A DNA stretch of 64,000 nucleotides from Butyrivibrio sp. VCD2006 (GCF_000423925.1 NZ_AUIX01000002.1:124001-188000), one strand, 5' to 3'; shown: positions 52,479-62,234, counted from the stretch's first letter. The notes: generated by a model from the letters alone, not told the origin. A program made the numbers and translations.

Positions 52479-55400
52479 ATGAACTGGACCGACTATTTTG
52501 ACAGTACAATCCTTAGCAGGGGGCATGACTACTATGAGCTTGGTAAGGTAAAGGGACTCACACAGACTGAAGATGGATGCATGGCGAGAGTACTTGGTAC
52601 TCATGTTTATAACGTTCACATAATAGGGCTTAAGGCGGGATATCTTACATTTTATTGTGATTGCAAGTTTGCGAAAAAGGGTTATAACTGCAAGCATGAA
52701 GCAGCTGTTATGTTCCAGTGGGAGGAAGAAAACTCATCGCTTCTCGTAGAGGGAGAAGAGTTCGAATCTGACAAGGGGCAGACCTTTTTCAATGTGAGGA
52801 AGGTGATTGAAAACAGCAGGATAAGCTATGATACCCTTGAGAAGGGTCGCGAGCTGGTAAGGCTAGGGCAGGTAAAAATTACGGATTCGGATTTTTACTA
52901 TCTTGGCAGATATAACTCCAATAAGGGTGAGCTCGCGATTACTTTTAATGGTGAGTACACGGATAAGAAGGGGAATGTATCTGATTTAGAAATTACGTTT
53001 AACAGAAGCACTATCATAAATTCTTCATGTACACACATGCACAAGAGACTAAGTCACTATGGATATTATTCTCCAATGTATGATGAAATCTGTGAGCACA
53101 GGGCTGCGCTTCTTTTTCTTGCTGATAAATATATTGCCAAGTACAATCCCGGTGATGATACGGATATAGTTGGTAGCAGAATTCTAAGCGGATATAAGAG
53201 AATCACCAGTGCCCAGAAAATTGAAGAGACGATAAGTCGTAACCCGGTGATCAGGCTTTTGCCAAGACTTCATCTGTCATATATGGACGAGCTTGAGCTT
53301 TCCTTCAAAATTGGAATAGAGAAGCTATTCGTGTTGAAAAGTCTTAGCGAGCTTATAGAGGCCAAGGAGTCCTATGGAAGCATGAAGTTTGGTAAGAGCA
53401 CGATACTTTCATTTATGGACAATGATTTTGACGAAAAGTCGATGCAGTACTATTCAATCGTTGATGCCGCCAGGAAGGAAGAGGAATATTATCACGACAG
53501 GTACTATGGCAAAAATAATTATTGGGGAAATGATGTTGACCTTGGGGATAAGTTAGACCTTTCAGACGAAATTTTGGACAAGTTCTATGATGCTGCTTTT
53601 GGTGAGACTTTTGAGGTTAATGGATACTACAAAGAAGACGCCCCAAAGTTAACACGGCTGAAAATCGGAAAAAGTAAAGTGGCTGCAAATGTGTTTATAA
53701 GTCCTACAAATGATGACGATGGTCACTTTAGCGGCTTATACATAGAGGCTGAGCTTCCGGTTATGTATCATGGCAAGGAACATCTGTATTCTATTGATGA
53801 GTCCAAGGGTGTGCTGACAAGGCTTGAGAGTATTTCTCCTATGATGGAGCTACTTCTTGATAATGCGTTTGATGGCAGAGCTGAGTTCACTATTGGCAAG
53901 AAGAGAGTTGCAGAGTTTTACTATAGGATTCTGCCTCAGATGATGGAATGCAGTGATATAAATGTTATTGAGCCGGAGGACGGAAGCATTGCAGAGTCTA
54001 TGCCTCCTGAATGCGAGCTTTCATTCTATATGGATGCCGAGGAGGATATTATCACAGGAAGAATCCTTGCCAAATACGGTGAAAATGAACTTTTTCTCCA
54101 TAAGCTTCGTGATGAAGATTACCCACTTCCCGATTCAAGGGATATAAATTTTGAGCAGCTGGCAGTTCAGACGGTTATGAACTATCTCCCTAATGAGAGC
54201 GAAAGCGGTGAGACCTTTTACTGTGAAAAAGATGGTGAGAACACATTTAATCTGTTAAATGATGGCCTTAAGGATTTCATGGCACTTGGTGAGATAAGAG
54301 CCAGCAAGGATTTTGAGAGGCTTAAGATCCGCAAAGCGCCTTCTGTGAGGCTTGGCATTTCTGTTGAGAGCGGCATAATGAATCTGGATGTTTCGACAGA
54401 TGATATGTCTGAGGATGAGCTTCTTGATCTTCTCGAGAGCTATCGTAAAAAGAAAAAGTTTTTCAGATTAAAGAGTGGCGAATTCATAAGGTTGGAGCAG
54501 GATGATGCTCTTGAGGAACTCATTGCAACCATGCAGGCCATGGGAGTATCCGCCAGGGAGTTTACGAAGGGTAAGCTTCACTTACCGCTTTATAGGGCTA
54601 TTTATGTAAATAAGCTTCTTGAAGAGCATGATGAGATAGCTGCTGACAGAGATAAGAATTTCAAGAATCTTGTCAGGAACTTTAACACCATAAAGGATGC
54701 TGATGTAGAGGCTCCGGGCAGCCTTGAAAGAGTTCTTAGAGGATATCAGAAGTATGGCTTTAAGTGGCTTACCATGATTTCTGAGCTTGGCTTTGGAGGA
54801 ATACTTGCTGATGATATGGGACTTGGAAAAACGCTTCAGGTTATAGCAATGCTTCAGTATAGGAAGGAGCAGGCTGAAGCTGAGAAGGCAGATAATATCA
54901 CGTCGCTTATCGTGTGCCCCGCATCGCTTGTATACAACTGGGAGGAAGAGTTCAAGCGCTTTGCTCCTTCAATTGATGTTAAGACAGTAACGGGAACGCA
55001 GGCTGAGAGAAAGAAGCTCCTTTCAAGTAAGAAAAGGCCGGAAGTCCTTGTTACATCCTACGATCTTTTGAAAAGAGATATTGGATTATACGAAGACCTT
55101 GAATTCGATTACGAGATAATTGATGAAGCGCAGTATATAAAAAATGCGCAGGCAGCAGCATCTAAATCTGTAAAGGTTATAAAGAGCAGACACAGATTTG
55201 CTCTGACAGGAACACCTATTGAAAATCGCCTCAGTGAGCTCTGGAGTATTTTTGATTATCTGATGCCTGGATTTTTATATACATATGACAGATTCAGAGA
55301 TGATTTTGAGACAGCCATTACCAAGTATAAGGATGAGGACGCCACAAAGCAGCTAAAGAACATGGTTGGTCCATTCATTCTAAGGCGCCTAAAGGGCGAC

Positions 55401-56132
55401 GTACTAAAGGATCTTCCCGAGAAGATAGAGGAGATTCGTTTTTCAAAGTTTGATACTAAGCAGCGAAAGCTCTACGATGCGCAGGTTACGCATATGAAGA
55501 AGCTTCTTGAAAGCGAGGACTACAAATCCGGAAAGGACAAGCTAAAGGTTCTTGCTGAGCTCACGAGAATTAGGCAGATATGCTGCGATCCGGAGCTTAT
55601 AACTGCAGGATACGAGGGTGAGTCGGCCAAGAGAAGCTCATGTCTTGAGCTGGTACAAAGTGCAATTGACGGAGGACATAAGGTTCTTCTGTTTTCACAG
55701 TTCACATCAATGCTGGAGCTTTTGGAAAAGGACTTAAAGCAGAATCATATCGAGTATTACAAGATAACCGGTCAGACCTCCAAGGAAGAGCGAATAAAAC
55801 TTGTGCACAGCTTTAACGAAAATGAGGTTCCGTTATTTTTGATATCACTTAAGGCAGGCGGAACAGGACTTAATCTCACAGGCGCGGATGTTGTCATTCA
55901 CTATGATCCCTGGTGGAATCTTGCAGCGCAGAATCAGGCCACAGACAGAGCGCACAGGATAGGACAGACCAGGAACGTGTCGGTTTTCAAGCTCATAGTG
56001 AAGGATACTATTGAGGAAAAAATAGTAGAGATGCAAAATGCAAAAAAGGACCTGGCTGATGCCATTCTTTCAGGTGATAACGAATCCATCACAAATATGA
56101 CGAAGGAGCAGCTGCTGGAGCTTTTGGGATAA
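52479..56132 (+). CDS. SWIM zinc-finger SNF2-family DNA-dependent ATPase
   Basis: 1217 aa. A SWIM-type zinc finger near the N-terminus (CDCKFAKKGYNCKHEAAVMF), a long middle region of about 650 residues, and a C-terminal SNF2/helicase core with GGILADDMGLGKTLQVIAML (motif I), IIDEAQYIKN (II), FALTGTPIENRLSELWSIF (III), and SLKAGGTGLNLTGADVVIH with RAHRIGQTR (V and VI). All motor motifs are present. Such proteins remodel protein-DNA complexes and in bacteria often assist transcription or repair. It sits 14 bp after the CAP gene. The long middle part has the usual layout of the Firmicutes SNF2 proteins that carry SWIM domains. Confidence 0.93.
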   Translation: MNWTDYFDSTILSRGHDYYELGKVKGLTQTEDGCMARVLGTHVYNVHIIGLKAGYLTFYCDCKFAKKGYNCKHEAAVMFQWEEENSSLLVEGEEFESDKGQTFFNVRKVIENSRISYDTLEKGRELVRLGQVKITDSDFYYLGRYNSNKGELAITFNGEYTDKKGNVSDLEITFNRSTIINSSCTHMHKRLSHYGYYSPMYDEICEHRAALLFLADKYIAKYNPGDDTDIVGSRILSGYKRITSAQKIEETISRNPVIRLLPRLHLSYMDELELSFKIGIEKLFVLKSLSELIEAKESYGSMKFGKSTILSFMDNDFDEKSMQYYSIVDAARKEEEYYHDRYYGKNNYWGNDVDLGDKLDLSDEILDKFYDAAFGETFEVNGYYKEDAPKLTRLKIGKSKVAANVFISPTNDDDGHFSGLYIEAELPVMYHGKEHLYSIDESKGVLTRLESISPMMELLLDNAFDGRAEFTIGKKRVAEFYYRILPQMMECSDINVIEPEDGSIAESMPPECELSFYMDAEEDIITGRILAKYGENELFLHKLRDEDYPLPDSRDINFEQLAVQTVMNYLPNESESGETFYCEKDGENTFNLLNDGLKDFMALGEIRASKDFERLKIRKAPSVRLGISVESGIMNLDVSTDDMSEDELLDLLESYRKKKKFFRLKSGEFIRLEQDDALEELIATMQAMGVSAREFTKGKLHLPLYRAIYVNKLLEEHDEIAADRDKNFKNLVRNFNTIKDADVEAPGSLERVLRGYQKYGFKWLTMISELGFGGILADDMGLGKTLQVIAMLQYRKEQAEAEKADNITSLIVCPASLVYNWEEEFKRFAPSIDVKTVTGTQAERKKLLSSKKRPEVLVTSYDLLKRDIGLYEDLEFDYEIIDEAQYIKNAQAAASKSVKVIKSRHRFALTGTPIENRLSELWSIFDYLMPGFLYTYDRFRDDFETAITKYKDEDATKQLKNMVGPFILRRLKGDVLKDLPEKIEEIRFSKFDTKQRKLYDAQVTHMKKLLESEDYKSGKDKLKVLAELTRIRQICCDPELITAGYEGESAKRSSCLELVQSAIDGGHKVLLFSQFTSMLELLEKDLKQNHIEYYKITGQTSKEERIKLVHSFNENEVPLFLISLKAGGTGLNLTGADVVIHYDPWWNLAAQNQATDRAHRIGQTRNVSVFKLIVKDTIEEKIVEMQNAKKDLADAILSGDNESITNMTKEQLLELLG

Positions 56133-56249
56133 AGACTGTTTTCTCATATTTTGCGGATTCATAAGTCAAATTTATAGATATTTAATATCATTTTTTATCA
56201 TAATATCGTATTATTTTAAGTATAAGAAAGCGTTTAGGAAGGTGGCGCT

Positions 56250-57386
56250 ATGAGGGGAGTATACGATTATACGATTTATAGGGCAATGCGTGTGGGCAGG
56301 CGACTGCTCGCATTCGCAATTGCGCTTTTTTTAATTGTAAGCTTCTCCGGTGATGCTATTGCCGCTGAGATAAAAGCAGATGCTGAAAATGCTATAAGGC
56401 TTACAGGTGGTACAGGAACCATCACTGTCACAGACAGCAGGGGCAGGAAGTCGCAGGTATCAACGAAGATGAGACTGGAAAACGGAAGCCTTGTCACAAC
56501 CTCAGCAAAGAGCTCAGCTACCGTGAAGCTTGACAACACCAAGTACATAAAGCTTGATTCTCTTACAAAAGCAGAAGTCAGAAGAGCAGGTGACAAAACC
56601 GAGGTCCTTCTTAATGCAGGATCGCTTTTCTTTAATGTTACTTCCAGCCTTGAGGATTCCGAGATTTTCAACATTCGTACTTCCGGGATGGTAATGGCCG
56701 TACGGGGTACATGCGGTCAGGTGGAAATATTGGATCCAAGGCACACCAGAGTATCATTGCTTGAAGGAAGCCTTCACTGCAAGGTGACGAATCTTAAATC
56801 CGGAGACAGCAAAACGGTTATTCTTCTTGCCGGACAGGCAGCAGATTTTTATCTCACGAAAGATGGCTCTGATGACTGCAAGATCGTCACCGAGGATATA
56901 GGCACAGATTCTATAAAGGGCTTCATCTTGGAAGAACTTTTAAATGATAAAAATCTAGCAAATAAGGTATTTCAGCAGAGCGGTCTTGATTTCAGGAACC
57001 TTACAAGCAGTATGGTGGATTCAAGAATGAAGAAGGATCAGAACGTAGCAAAAAATACCAAGGATAAGGCAAAGAAGAATTCTAAAAAGGCTATCGAAAT
57101 GGACTTTTTGGAGGAGCATAACGAGGGCAGGATTTTTTATACAACCGAAGGTCTCGTGAGTATAGTTCCTGAGAATGTTAGCGAAGAGCAGATTGCAGGG
57201 AATGGTAGTGCAGGTTCGAGTGATCAGAACAATTCCGAAGGCTCCGATAACAGAAGACCACATACGAGGATTAAGGAAATATCCGGACGAACTGTGCCCT
57301 TTAGCCCCGATTACGACAGGTACAACAGGAAAATTCCAAGTCCTACAGCTGTTGTGGTATTCAATGATTATTCGAATGGGCTTTAA
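56250..57386 (+). CDS. FecR domain secreted protein
   Basis: 378 aa. A membrane or signal segment (about 12-32, LLAFAIALFLIVSF, cleavage after AIAAE possible) is followed by a FecR domain (about 45-205): KMRLENGSLVTT, VKLDNTKYIKLDS, AGSLFFNVTS, MAVRGTCGQVEI and LLEGSLHCKV. FecR domains sense or transmit signals, and stand-alone ones occur in Clostridia. No sigma factor gene is nearby, so the usual FecR role is not supported. The C-terminal third is low-complexity. The ATG at 56250 has GGAAGGTGG upstream; an in-frame ATG at 56286 is possible. Confidence 0.82.
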   Translation: MRGVYDYTIYRAMRVGRRLLAFAIALFLIVSFSGDAIAAEIKADAENAIRLTGGTGTITVTDSRGRKSQVSTKMRLENGSLVTTSAKSSATVKLDNTKYIKLDSLTKAEVRRAGDKTEVLLNAGSLFFNVTSSLEDSEIFNIRTSGMVMAVRGTCGQVEILDPRHTRVSLLEGSLHCKVTNLKSGDSKTVILLAGQAADFYLTKDGSDDCKIVTEDIGTDSIKGFILEELLNDKNLANKVFQQSGLDFRNLTSSMVDSRMKKDQNVAKNTKDKAKKNSKKAIEMDFLEEHNEGRIFYTTEGLVSIVPENVSEEQIAGNGSAGSSDQNNSEGSDNRRPHTRIKEISGRTVPFSPDYDRYNRKIPSPTAVVVFNDYSNGL

Positions 57387-57700
57387 TGGCTATGAAAATG
57401 AAACTGCCGGGTATTTCGAAATACCCGGCAGCTCTGCGTCACGAAATGTTTTCTTATGAGGGAGATAAGAGAATTATTTTCTTTTATCTTATGTCTAGAT
57501 AATAAAATATAAATCGTAAAGATTCGTGACCGTAATGTGTTTAATCTGTGAATTAATTTTGCTTTATTTGTGAAATGCACATAGCGAGGGGATTCTGATA
57601 TTGAAACCCCTTTAGATGTTTGTTAAATTTATATTGAGGAAATGCTTGCATTTTCAAACCTTTTGAATGGTAATTGCATTCAGATAACGAGGGGAATATC
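57387..57700 (+). other. Intergenic region with perfect 28-bp palindrome
   Basis: Bases 57404-57431 form a perfect 28-bp palindrome (14 + 14, CTGCCGGGTATTTC then its reverse complement) 18 bp after the FecR stop. No T-run follows, so it may be a hairpin or a dimeric binding site. Further on are AGGGG/CCCCT and AAATGC/GCATTT inverted repeats. No gene is seen. Confidence 0.55.
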
Positions 57701-59206
57701 ATGAAATATGCTATTACAACATTTGCACTGATAGTCACTTTGCTTGGGGGCTTTATCTTCGGTGCTTATTACATGTACAGAAAGAATAATCCACTTCCTG
57801 CAGAGCCGGTTAATGAGGCGCCATCTGAGGAAGATGCGCTTGATAACTCGGCTTATTATGACGAAAACGGGAACTGGATTTTTAAATATGGTGAGAGTGA
57901 AAGTGGATATGGCGGAAGCGGTCCTTTGGTTTCAACAGGAAAAGAGGCTTCGGAGAATATCGACTATCGCATCACAGGTACAACCTTTGTCTATGAGGAT
58001 GATGGTCTTTATTCCGGATTTCATGCAGTCGTTACTATTGAGAATATTGGTAAGAGCAACCTTTATCTTGGAGATGAGTCTGTTTTTGATATAGAGGATC
58101 GCAATCTTGAAGTGGTTGATTCTTATGATTATGTCAGGGCAGTTCCTGATGTTATTGCACCCGGAGAGAAGGGATATTTCTACGTTCCTTATGGACAGAT
58201 AAAAACAAGAGAAGATAGCGTGACCATTGAAGAGGGAGACCTTTCAGGAGATACACCTGATCCTTCAGAGGCGAACAGTGCAGAAGGAAATGTGAATGGT
58301 CAGGATTTTAATGCCATAGACATAGATGAGCTTGAGAAGGCTCTTGAGGAAGAGGGACTTACATCTTCTTCAATAAAGGATTTAGAGCGGGTAGCAGTTA
58401 ATCCGGAAAAGCTCATGGCAGCAGCGGATACAGCAAGTGGGACCACTGTTGGTGATAAAGAAGATACAAGTGGTGGAACACAGCTTTTACCTGATAATGA
58501 AAGTGGACAGAATGCGTCAGGCGACCTGGGAAGTACTGCAGATGCTGCGGCTGAGAAAACCGATGGAGCATCATCTGAGGAAGGTATGACCGCGGAGGCA
58601 GGAGCCTCTGCAACTGAAGGAGCATCGGCCGCTGATAGCGCGTCTACTTCTGATGAAGGAGCAGCAGGGGATAGTTCCTCAGCTGATGATGCATCGACGG
58701 AAGGGACTTCATCAGAGGATGGCACTGCTCCTGAAGATGCCGGTGAGGTTACATCCGGAGATGCTGCAGGAACAGGTCCTGCAATTTCATCTTCATTTGG
58801 CAGCACAACTGAGGAGGAGACACCGAAGGTAGAATATCCCGGACTTTCTCTCTACAGAGTTCATGAGTACTTTATAATGCCAAATCTTGATGTTCAAAAA
58901 TGCGTAAATGATCCTCGCGCCGATTTTGACATCAGTAACATTATGTACGGCAGTAATACAAGCGGTTATTTCACACTCTCAGCTGACGTGACCAATTATT
59001 CGGACAGGAATGTGGATTATATTCCCGTAACAGTAGTGGCATTGGACCGCAGAGGAAATGCTATTGCTGTGGGTAAGGATTCCATCACTGACTTTTATTC
59101 CGGTGCTGTAAGGAGCTTCGGAGTCAGCTATATCCTTACGAGAGAGCAGCGCTCAAACATAGTACAGTGCGTAGTTTATGCAAGGGAAGCAGTTAATAAG
59201 GAATGA
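57701..59206 (+). CDS. Membrane-anchored FxLYD-like protein with low-complexity linker
   Basis: 501 aa. A membrane segment at the very N-terminus (about 4-24), a beta-rich domain (about 85-170; VVTIENIGKSNLYLGDESV), a long S/A/G/T/E/D linker (about 185-385) and a second beta domain (about 385-495; FTLSADVTNYSDRNVDYIPV) resembling FxLYD domains. It would face the outside. ATG 57701 has CGAGGGGA upstream and is preferred to TTG 57674. Function unknown. It overlaps the VanZ gene by four bases. Confidence 0.7.
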   Translation: MKYAITTFALIVTLLGGFIFGAYYMYRKNNPLPAEPVNEAPSEEDALDNSAYYDENGNWIFKYGESESGYGGSGPLVSTGKEASENIDYRITGTTFVYEDDGLYSGFHAVVTIENIGKSNLYLGDESVFDIEDRNLEVVDSYDYVRAVPDVIAPGEKGYFYVPYGQIKTREDSVTIEEGDLSGDTPDPSEANSAEGNVNGQDFNAIDIDELEKALEEEGLTSSSIKDLERVAVNPEKLMAAADTASGTTVGDKEDTSGGTQLLPDNESGQNASGDLGSTADAAAEKTDGASSEEGMTAEAGASATEGASAADSASTSDEGAAGDSSSADDASTEGTSSEDGTAPEDAGEVTSGDAAGTGPAISSSFGSTTEEETPKVEYPGLSLYRVHEYFIMPNLDVQKCVNDPRADFDISNIMYGSNTSGYFTLSADVTNYSDRNVDYIPVTVVALDRRGNAIAVGKDSITDFYSGAVRSFGVSYILTREQRSNIVQCVVYAREAVNKE

Positions 59207-59805
59207 TTAACGAGATATTAAATAATGAAGAGCTCATCAAAATGGTAATATCCGATTTGATGGGTGTTACAAAATATATGAACGTAGGCATATTGATCGC
59301 CCTGGCATACGGGGCGGTCTATTTGTTCTATGTGATTGGCTGTAAATTTCTAAAAAAGGACAGAAAGCTTTCGACAGGCCATGCTATAGCGGTTTTTGCC
59401 CTTCTAATCTATCTGACTTCAATTCTGTTTATTGTGTTTGTCAGTAGAGAACCGGGACAGTTTGAGGGAGTAAATCTCGAACTCTGGTCATCCTGGGGGA
59501 AAACAACTCTCTGGAGAGCCATGTTCATTGAAAATATAATCATGTTCATCCCTATGGGTATCCTTCTTCCAGGGGCTTTTAGGAAATTCAGAAATCCGCT
59601 GATATGTGTTATTACCTGCGTTGCGTTGTCCATCATCATTGAAACGGTGCAGTATATCTTCAAACTTGGTATATTCGAGCTCGATGATGTAGTAACCAAC
59701 ACGCTTGGCGGGGGTATAGGATGGCTGATTTGGGCTGTTTTGTGGCTTGTTTACCTTGGTATAGGTAAAATATTCAGTAATTCCCGCAAGGAGAAGGATA
59801 AGTGA
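59203..59805 (+). CDS. VanZ-like family membrane protein
   Basis: 200 aa with about five membrane helices. VSREPGQFEGVNLELW and NIIMFIPMGILLPGAFRKFRN, then ETVQYIFKLGIFELDDVVTNTLGG, match the VanZ-like family. The original VanZ gives low-level teicoplanin resistance; most homologues have no known role but act at the envelope. It is translationally coupled to the previous gene (ATGA), so the pair may function together. Confidence 0.92.
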   Translation: MINEILNNEELIKMVISDLMGVTKYMNVGILIALAYGAVYLFYVIGCKFLKKDRKLSTGHAIAVFALLIYLTSILFIVFVSREPGQFEGVNLELWSSWGKTTLWRAMFIENIIMFIPMGILLPGAFRKFRNPLICVITCVALSIIIETVQYIFKLGIFELDDVVTNTLGGGIGWLIWAVLWLVYLGIGKIFSNSRKEKDK

Positions 59806-59820
59806 AATTATTACAAAAAC

Positions 59821-59849
59821 TTGACGTGGGCGTAAAAAAAGAGTAATAT
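59821..59849 (+). promoter_or_regulatory. Promoter of the SGNH hydrolase gene
   Basis: TTGACG (59821-59826), 17 bp, TAATAT (59844-59849). Expected start near 59856. Confidence 0.7.
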
Positions 59850-59860
59850 CTCGAACTATG

Positions 59861-59920
59861 GGGAGCATTATAGCTCCCTTTATGTTTATCTATAATGATA
59901 ATGATGCTGCTTTTTGTTTT
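59861..59920 (+). promoter_or_regulatory. Leader with two competing stems before the SGNH hydrolase gene
   Basis: GGGAGC (59861-59866) and GCTCCC (59873-59878) form a tight 5' hairpin. Bases 59866-59873 (CATTATAG) can instead pair with 59890-59897 (CTATAATG), which excludes the first stem. A T-rich tract ATGCTGCTTTTTGTTTT (59904-59920) follows; the same 17 bases occur at 37258-37274 in the glycosyltransferase leader. Confidence 0.4.
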
Positions 59921-59946
59921 GAGACCAGGGAGTAATTATTTTTCTT

Positions 59947-61035
59947 ATGAAAAGAACAGGTTACAGAAACAACTATAGAAACAATTACAGAACATATTAT
60001 AGAAAGCCTTCAAAGCCGGTTAACAGAATCGCAGTTGCGACGTCCATTCTTCTTATGGCTGTCTTTTTTACCCAGGTTGGATTTAATTGTATAGATGGTA
60101 AGAGTGTAGTCGAGGCTAAAAAGGAAACAGTAGAGGTTGTTGCCGACAATGCAGAAGGCGCAGCTGATTTCGTTGGTTGGACGGCACAGGCTATAGGTGA
60201 TTTTGAAGCTATGGAGAACGCGGCAGCTTCTGATGTCGATGAAACTGAAGAAGATGAGAAGGCTGCGGATGATATTAAGACTACAGATCTTCCTGAGTCT
60301 GAAATTGTCGTTCCGGAGTATAGTATCACTGTTTACGATGAGGAAAAGAGCTATTATTCCAATGACCGTGTCAACATAAGGACAGGCGCGGGAACGGAAT
60401 TTGACAGACTTGCCACCATCAAAAGGGATACCAAAGTCACAGTTCTTGGGGAGACTGACAATGGCTGGTATCAGGTTATGTACAATGATGAAGTTGGCTA
60501 CATAATGGGTGATTACATCCAGGAGACGGAACCCGGTATTGAATATATTTTTGCGGGTGATTCCCGTACGGTTCAGATGAGCCAGGCTGTAAATAAGTCA
60601 GACTATGCATGGATCGCCAAGGTTGGCGAAGGTTATTCCTTCTTTTCAAATGAAGCCGTACCTCAGATCGATGCAGAAGCAGGCGATGGAAGTGTTATTA
60701 TTATCAACTATGGTGTTAATGACCTTTACAATGCTGAAAAATATATTAAACTTATAAATAAGAAGGTCGATTCATGGATAGCCGCAGGTGCTACTGTTTT
60801 CTATGCAGCGGTTACTCCGGTCAGCAGTTATCCCACGATAACCAATTCCGATATTGAGGCATTTAACAGTGAGATGAGAAGTGGACTTGATAGCAGAATC
60901 GGATGGCTTGACGGTTATTCATTTCTTACGAATGTTGGATTTTCCACAGGAGATGGCCTTCATTATAATAACGACACCTATAAGACGCTGTACACATATT
61001 ATATGAATCAGGTGGCAGCGCAGAAGGAAGCATAA
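59947..61035 (+). CDS. SH3-domain SGNH/GDSL-type hydrolase, membrane-anchored
   Basis: 362 aa. A basic, tyrosine- and asparagine-rich N-terminus (about 1-25), a membrane segment (about 27-45), an acidic linker, a bacterial SH3 domain (about 135-195; VNIRTGAGTEFDRLATI, TDNGWYQVMYNDEVGYI) and an SGNH hydrolase domain (about 200-355). Active-site blocks: FAGDSRT with Ser, INYGVNDLYN with Asn, and GDGLHYNNDTY with Asp and His. It could remove acyl groups from cell-wall glycans at the outer surface. It ends 3 bp before the LacI gene, so both are likely one transcript. Confidence 0.87.
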   Translation: MKRTGYRNNYRNNYRTYYRKPSKPVNRIAVATSILLMAVFFTQVGFNCIDGKSVVEAKKETVEVVADNAEGAADFVGWTAQAIGDFEAMENAAASDVDETEEDEKAADDIKTTDLPESEIVVPEYSITVYDEEKSYYSNDRVNIRTGAGTEFDRLATIKRDTKVTVLGETDNGWYQVMYNDEVGYIMGDYIQETEPGIEYIFAGDSRTVQMSQAVNKSDYAWIAKVGEGYSFFSNEAVPQIDAEAGDGSVIIINYGVNDLYNAEKYIKLINKKVDSWIAAGATVFYAAVTPVSSYPTITNSDIEAFNSEMRSGLDSRIGWLDGYSFLTNVGFSTGDGLHYNNDTYKTLYTYYMNQVAAQKEA

Positions 61036-61038
61036 TCA

Positions 61039-62028
61039 ATGGTATCCATTAAGGATGTGGCAAAAGAAGCGGGAGTTGCCATCTCAACAGTTTCTAAGGT
61101 ATTAAATCATTACCCTAACATAAGTGAACAAACACAGAAGAAGGTTATGGACGCAGTTGAAAAATTGAACTTTGTCCCTAATCAGGTTGCGGCTGCGCTG
61201 TCCTCTAAACGATCAGGTAGGATAGCGCTTCTTTTAAAGCTTAATATGAAAACACAGGCGATAGACGAGATTGATATGCAGTATATATCCGGAGCACTGG
61301 CCATGGCGCAGGAAAAAAAGCTGGATGTTATCACTGTGTTCTATTCCGTTATTGCTGAAATGAATTTACAGGAGATGATCAGATATTTTTCATCTCAGAG
61401 TATCAGCGGAATAGTAATCTTCGGAATGAATGATGACGACAAGGTACTTCACCAGCTCATCGAGTCACAGACCTTCAAAATTGTTGTGGTAGATGGCGCT
61501 GAGACAAATGAGAGCACCTCTGTTGTAGGCGTTGATCATTATCAGGCCCAGTACGATGTGGCTCAGAAGACTATGCGTGAAAATATGTGCAGGTCAATTC
61601 TTTATATAGCCGGTATGCGCAACAGCTATGTTACCCACGAAAAAATCAGGGCGATGGAAGATCTTGCGAAAAAGCATAATGTTAAGCTTCTTATAAGGAA
61701 TGGCGATTTTTCAGAATTAAAGGCAAGGAACATTGCTTTGAGATATGCCAAAAATAAAGACATCGTAGTCTGCGGTTCGGATCTTATGGCAATCGGAGCC
61801 ATGAAAGCTCTTATAGATATGGATATTTTCAGACCTGTCTGCGGATTCGACGGAATCATTCTTATGGGATATGTAGGCAAACAGATGAATACTGTTAAGC
61901 AGAACTTCTTCAAGGTTGCATCAGAGAGTGTTTGCGAACTGAACAGACTGCTTAATGGATCATCGGGAAGAAAAGTAAGACTCCCGTACACACTTGTAAG
62001 ACTTAAATATGAGGATATAATCTGCTAA
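61039..62028 (+). CDS. LacI-family transcriptional regulator
   Basis: 329 aa. The N-terminal helix-turn-helix and hinge: VSIKDVAKEAGVAISTVSK, VLNHYPNISEQTQKKV and NQVAAALSSKRSG. The C-terminal periplasmic-binding-like domain is present (IVIFGMNDDDK, AQYDVAQKTM, DIVVCGSDLMAIGAM, CGFDGI). LacI-family proteins bind palindromes with a central CG. The perfect GAAAACGTTTTC sites found 330-370 bp downstream before glgP, and before malQ, are good candidates for its targets, making it a MalR-like regulator of alpha-glucan use. This link is inference. It follows the SGNH gene by 3 bp. Confidence 0.93.
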   Translation: MVSIKDVAKEAGVAISTVSKVLNHYPNISEQTQKKVMDAVEKLNFVPNQVAAALSSKRSGRIALLLKLNMKTQAIDEIDMQYISGALAMAQEKKLDVITVFYSVIAEMNLQEMIRYFSSQSISGIVIFGMNDDDKVLHQLIESQTFKIVVVDGAETNESTSVVGVDHYQAQYDVAQKTMRENMCRSILYIAGMRNSYVTHEKIRAMEDLAKKHNVKLLIRNGDFSELKARNIALRYAKNKDIVVCGSDLMAIGAMKALIDMDIFRPVCGFDGIILMGYVGKQMNTVKQNFFKVASESVCELNRLLNGSSGRKVRLPYTLVRLKYEDIIC

Positions 62029-62234
62029 AAGTATTTCCCTTGCGGGTAGATGTAGATGAATCTGAAAGATGTATGTTTAAAGTCTTCCCCCTGTGGGCAG
62101 ATGTCGATGAATCTAAAAGATGTATGTTTAAAGTCTTCCCCCTGTAGGCAGATGTCGATGAATCTGAAAGATGTATACTTAAAGTCTTCCCCCTGTAGGC
62201 AGATGTCGATGAATCTAAAAGATGTATACTTAAA
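62029..62234 (+). repeat. 51-bp tandem array derived from the palindromic element
   Basis: Four units of 51 bp start at 62056, 62107, 62158 and 62209, with a worn partial unit before them. Each has AGTCTTCCCCCTG near its end, then AGATGTCGATGAATCTGAAA or a variant. The fourth unit runs directly into the intact palindromic element. A + strand frame through it gives a 17-residue repeat starting MNLKDV, but this is a shadow of the repeat, not a gene. Confidence 0.88.

Noticed and set aside
52479..56132. Part of a phage-defence system (SNF2 helicase)
   Set aside because: Defence systems such as DISARM pair an SNF2 helicase with a methylase and DUF1998 or phospholipase D genes; none is present here, and the SWIM-SNF2 layout is common as a housekeeping gene.
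58300..58806. 168-codon minus-strand frame rich in Ser, Ala and Pro
   Set aside because: It is the shadow of the low-complexity linker of the plus-strand FxLYD-like gene.
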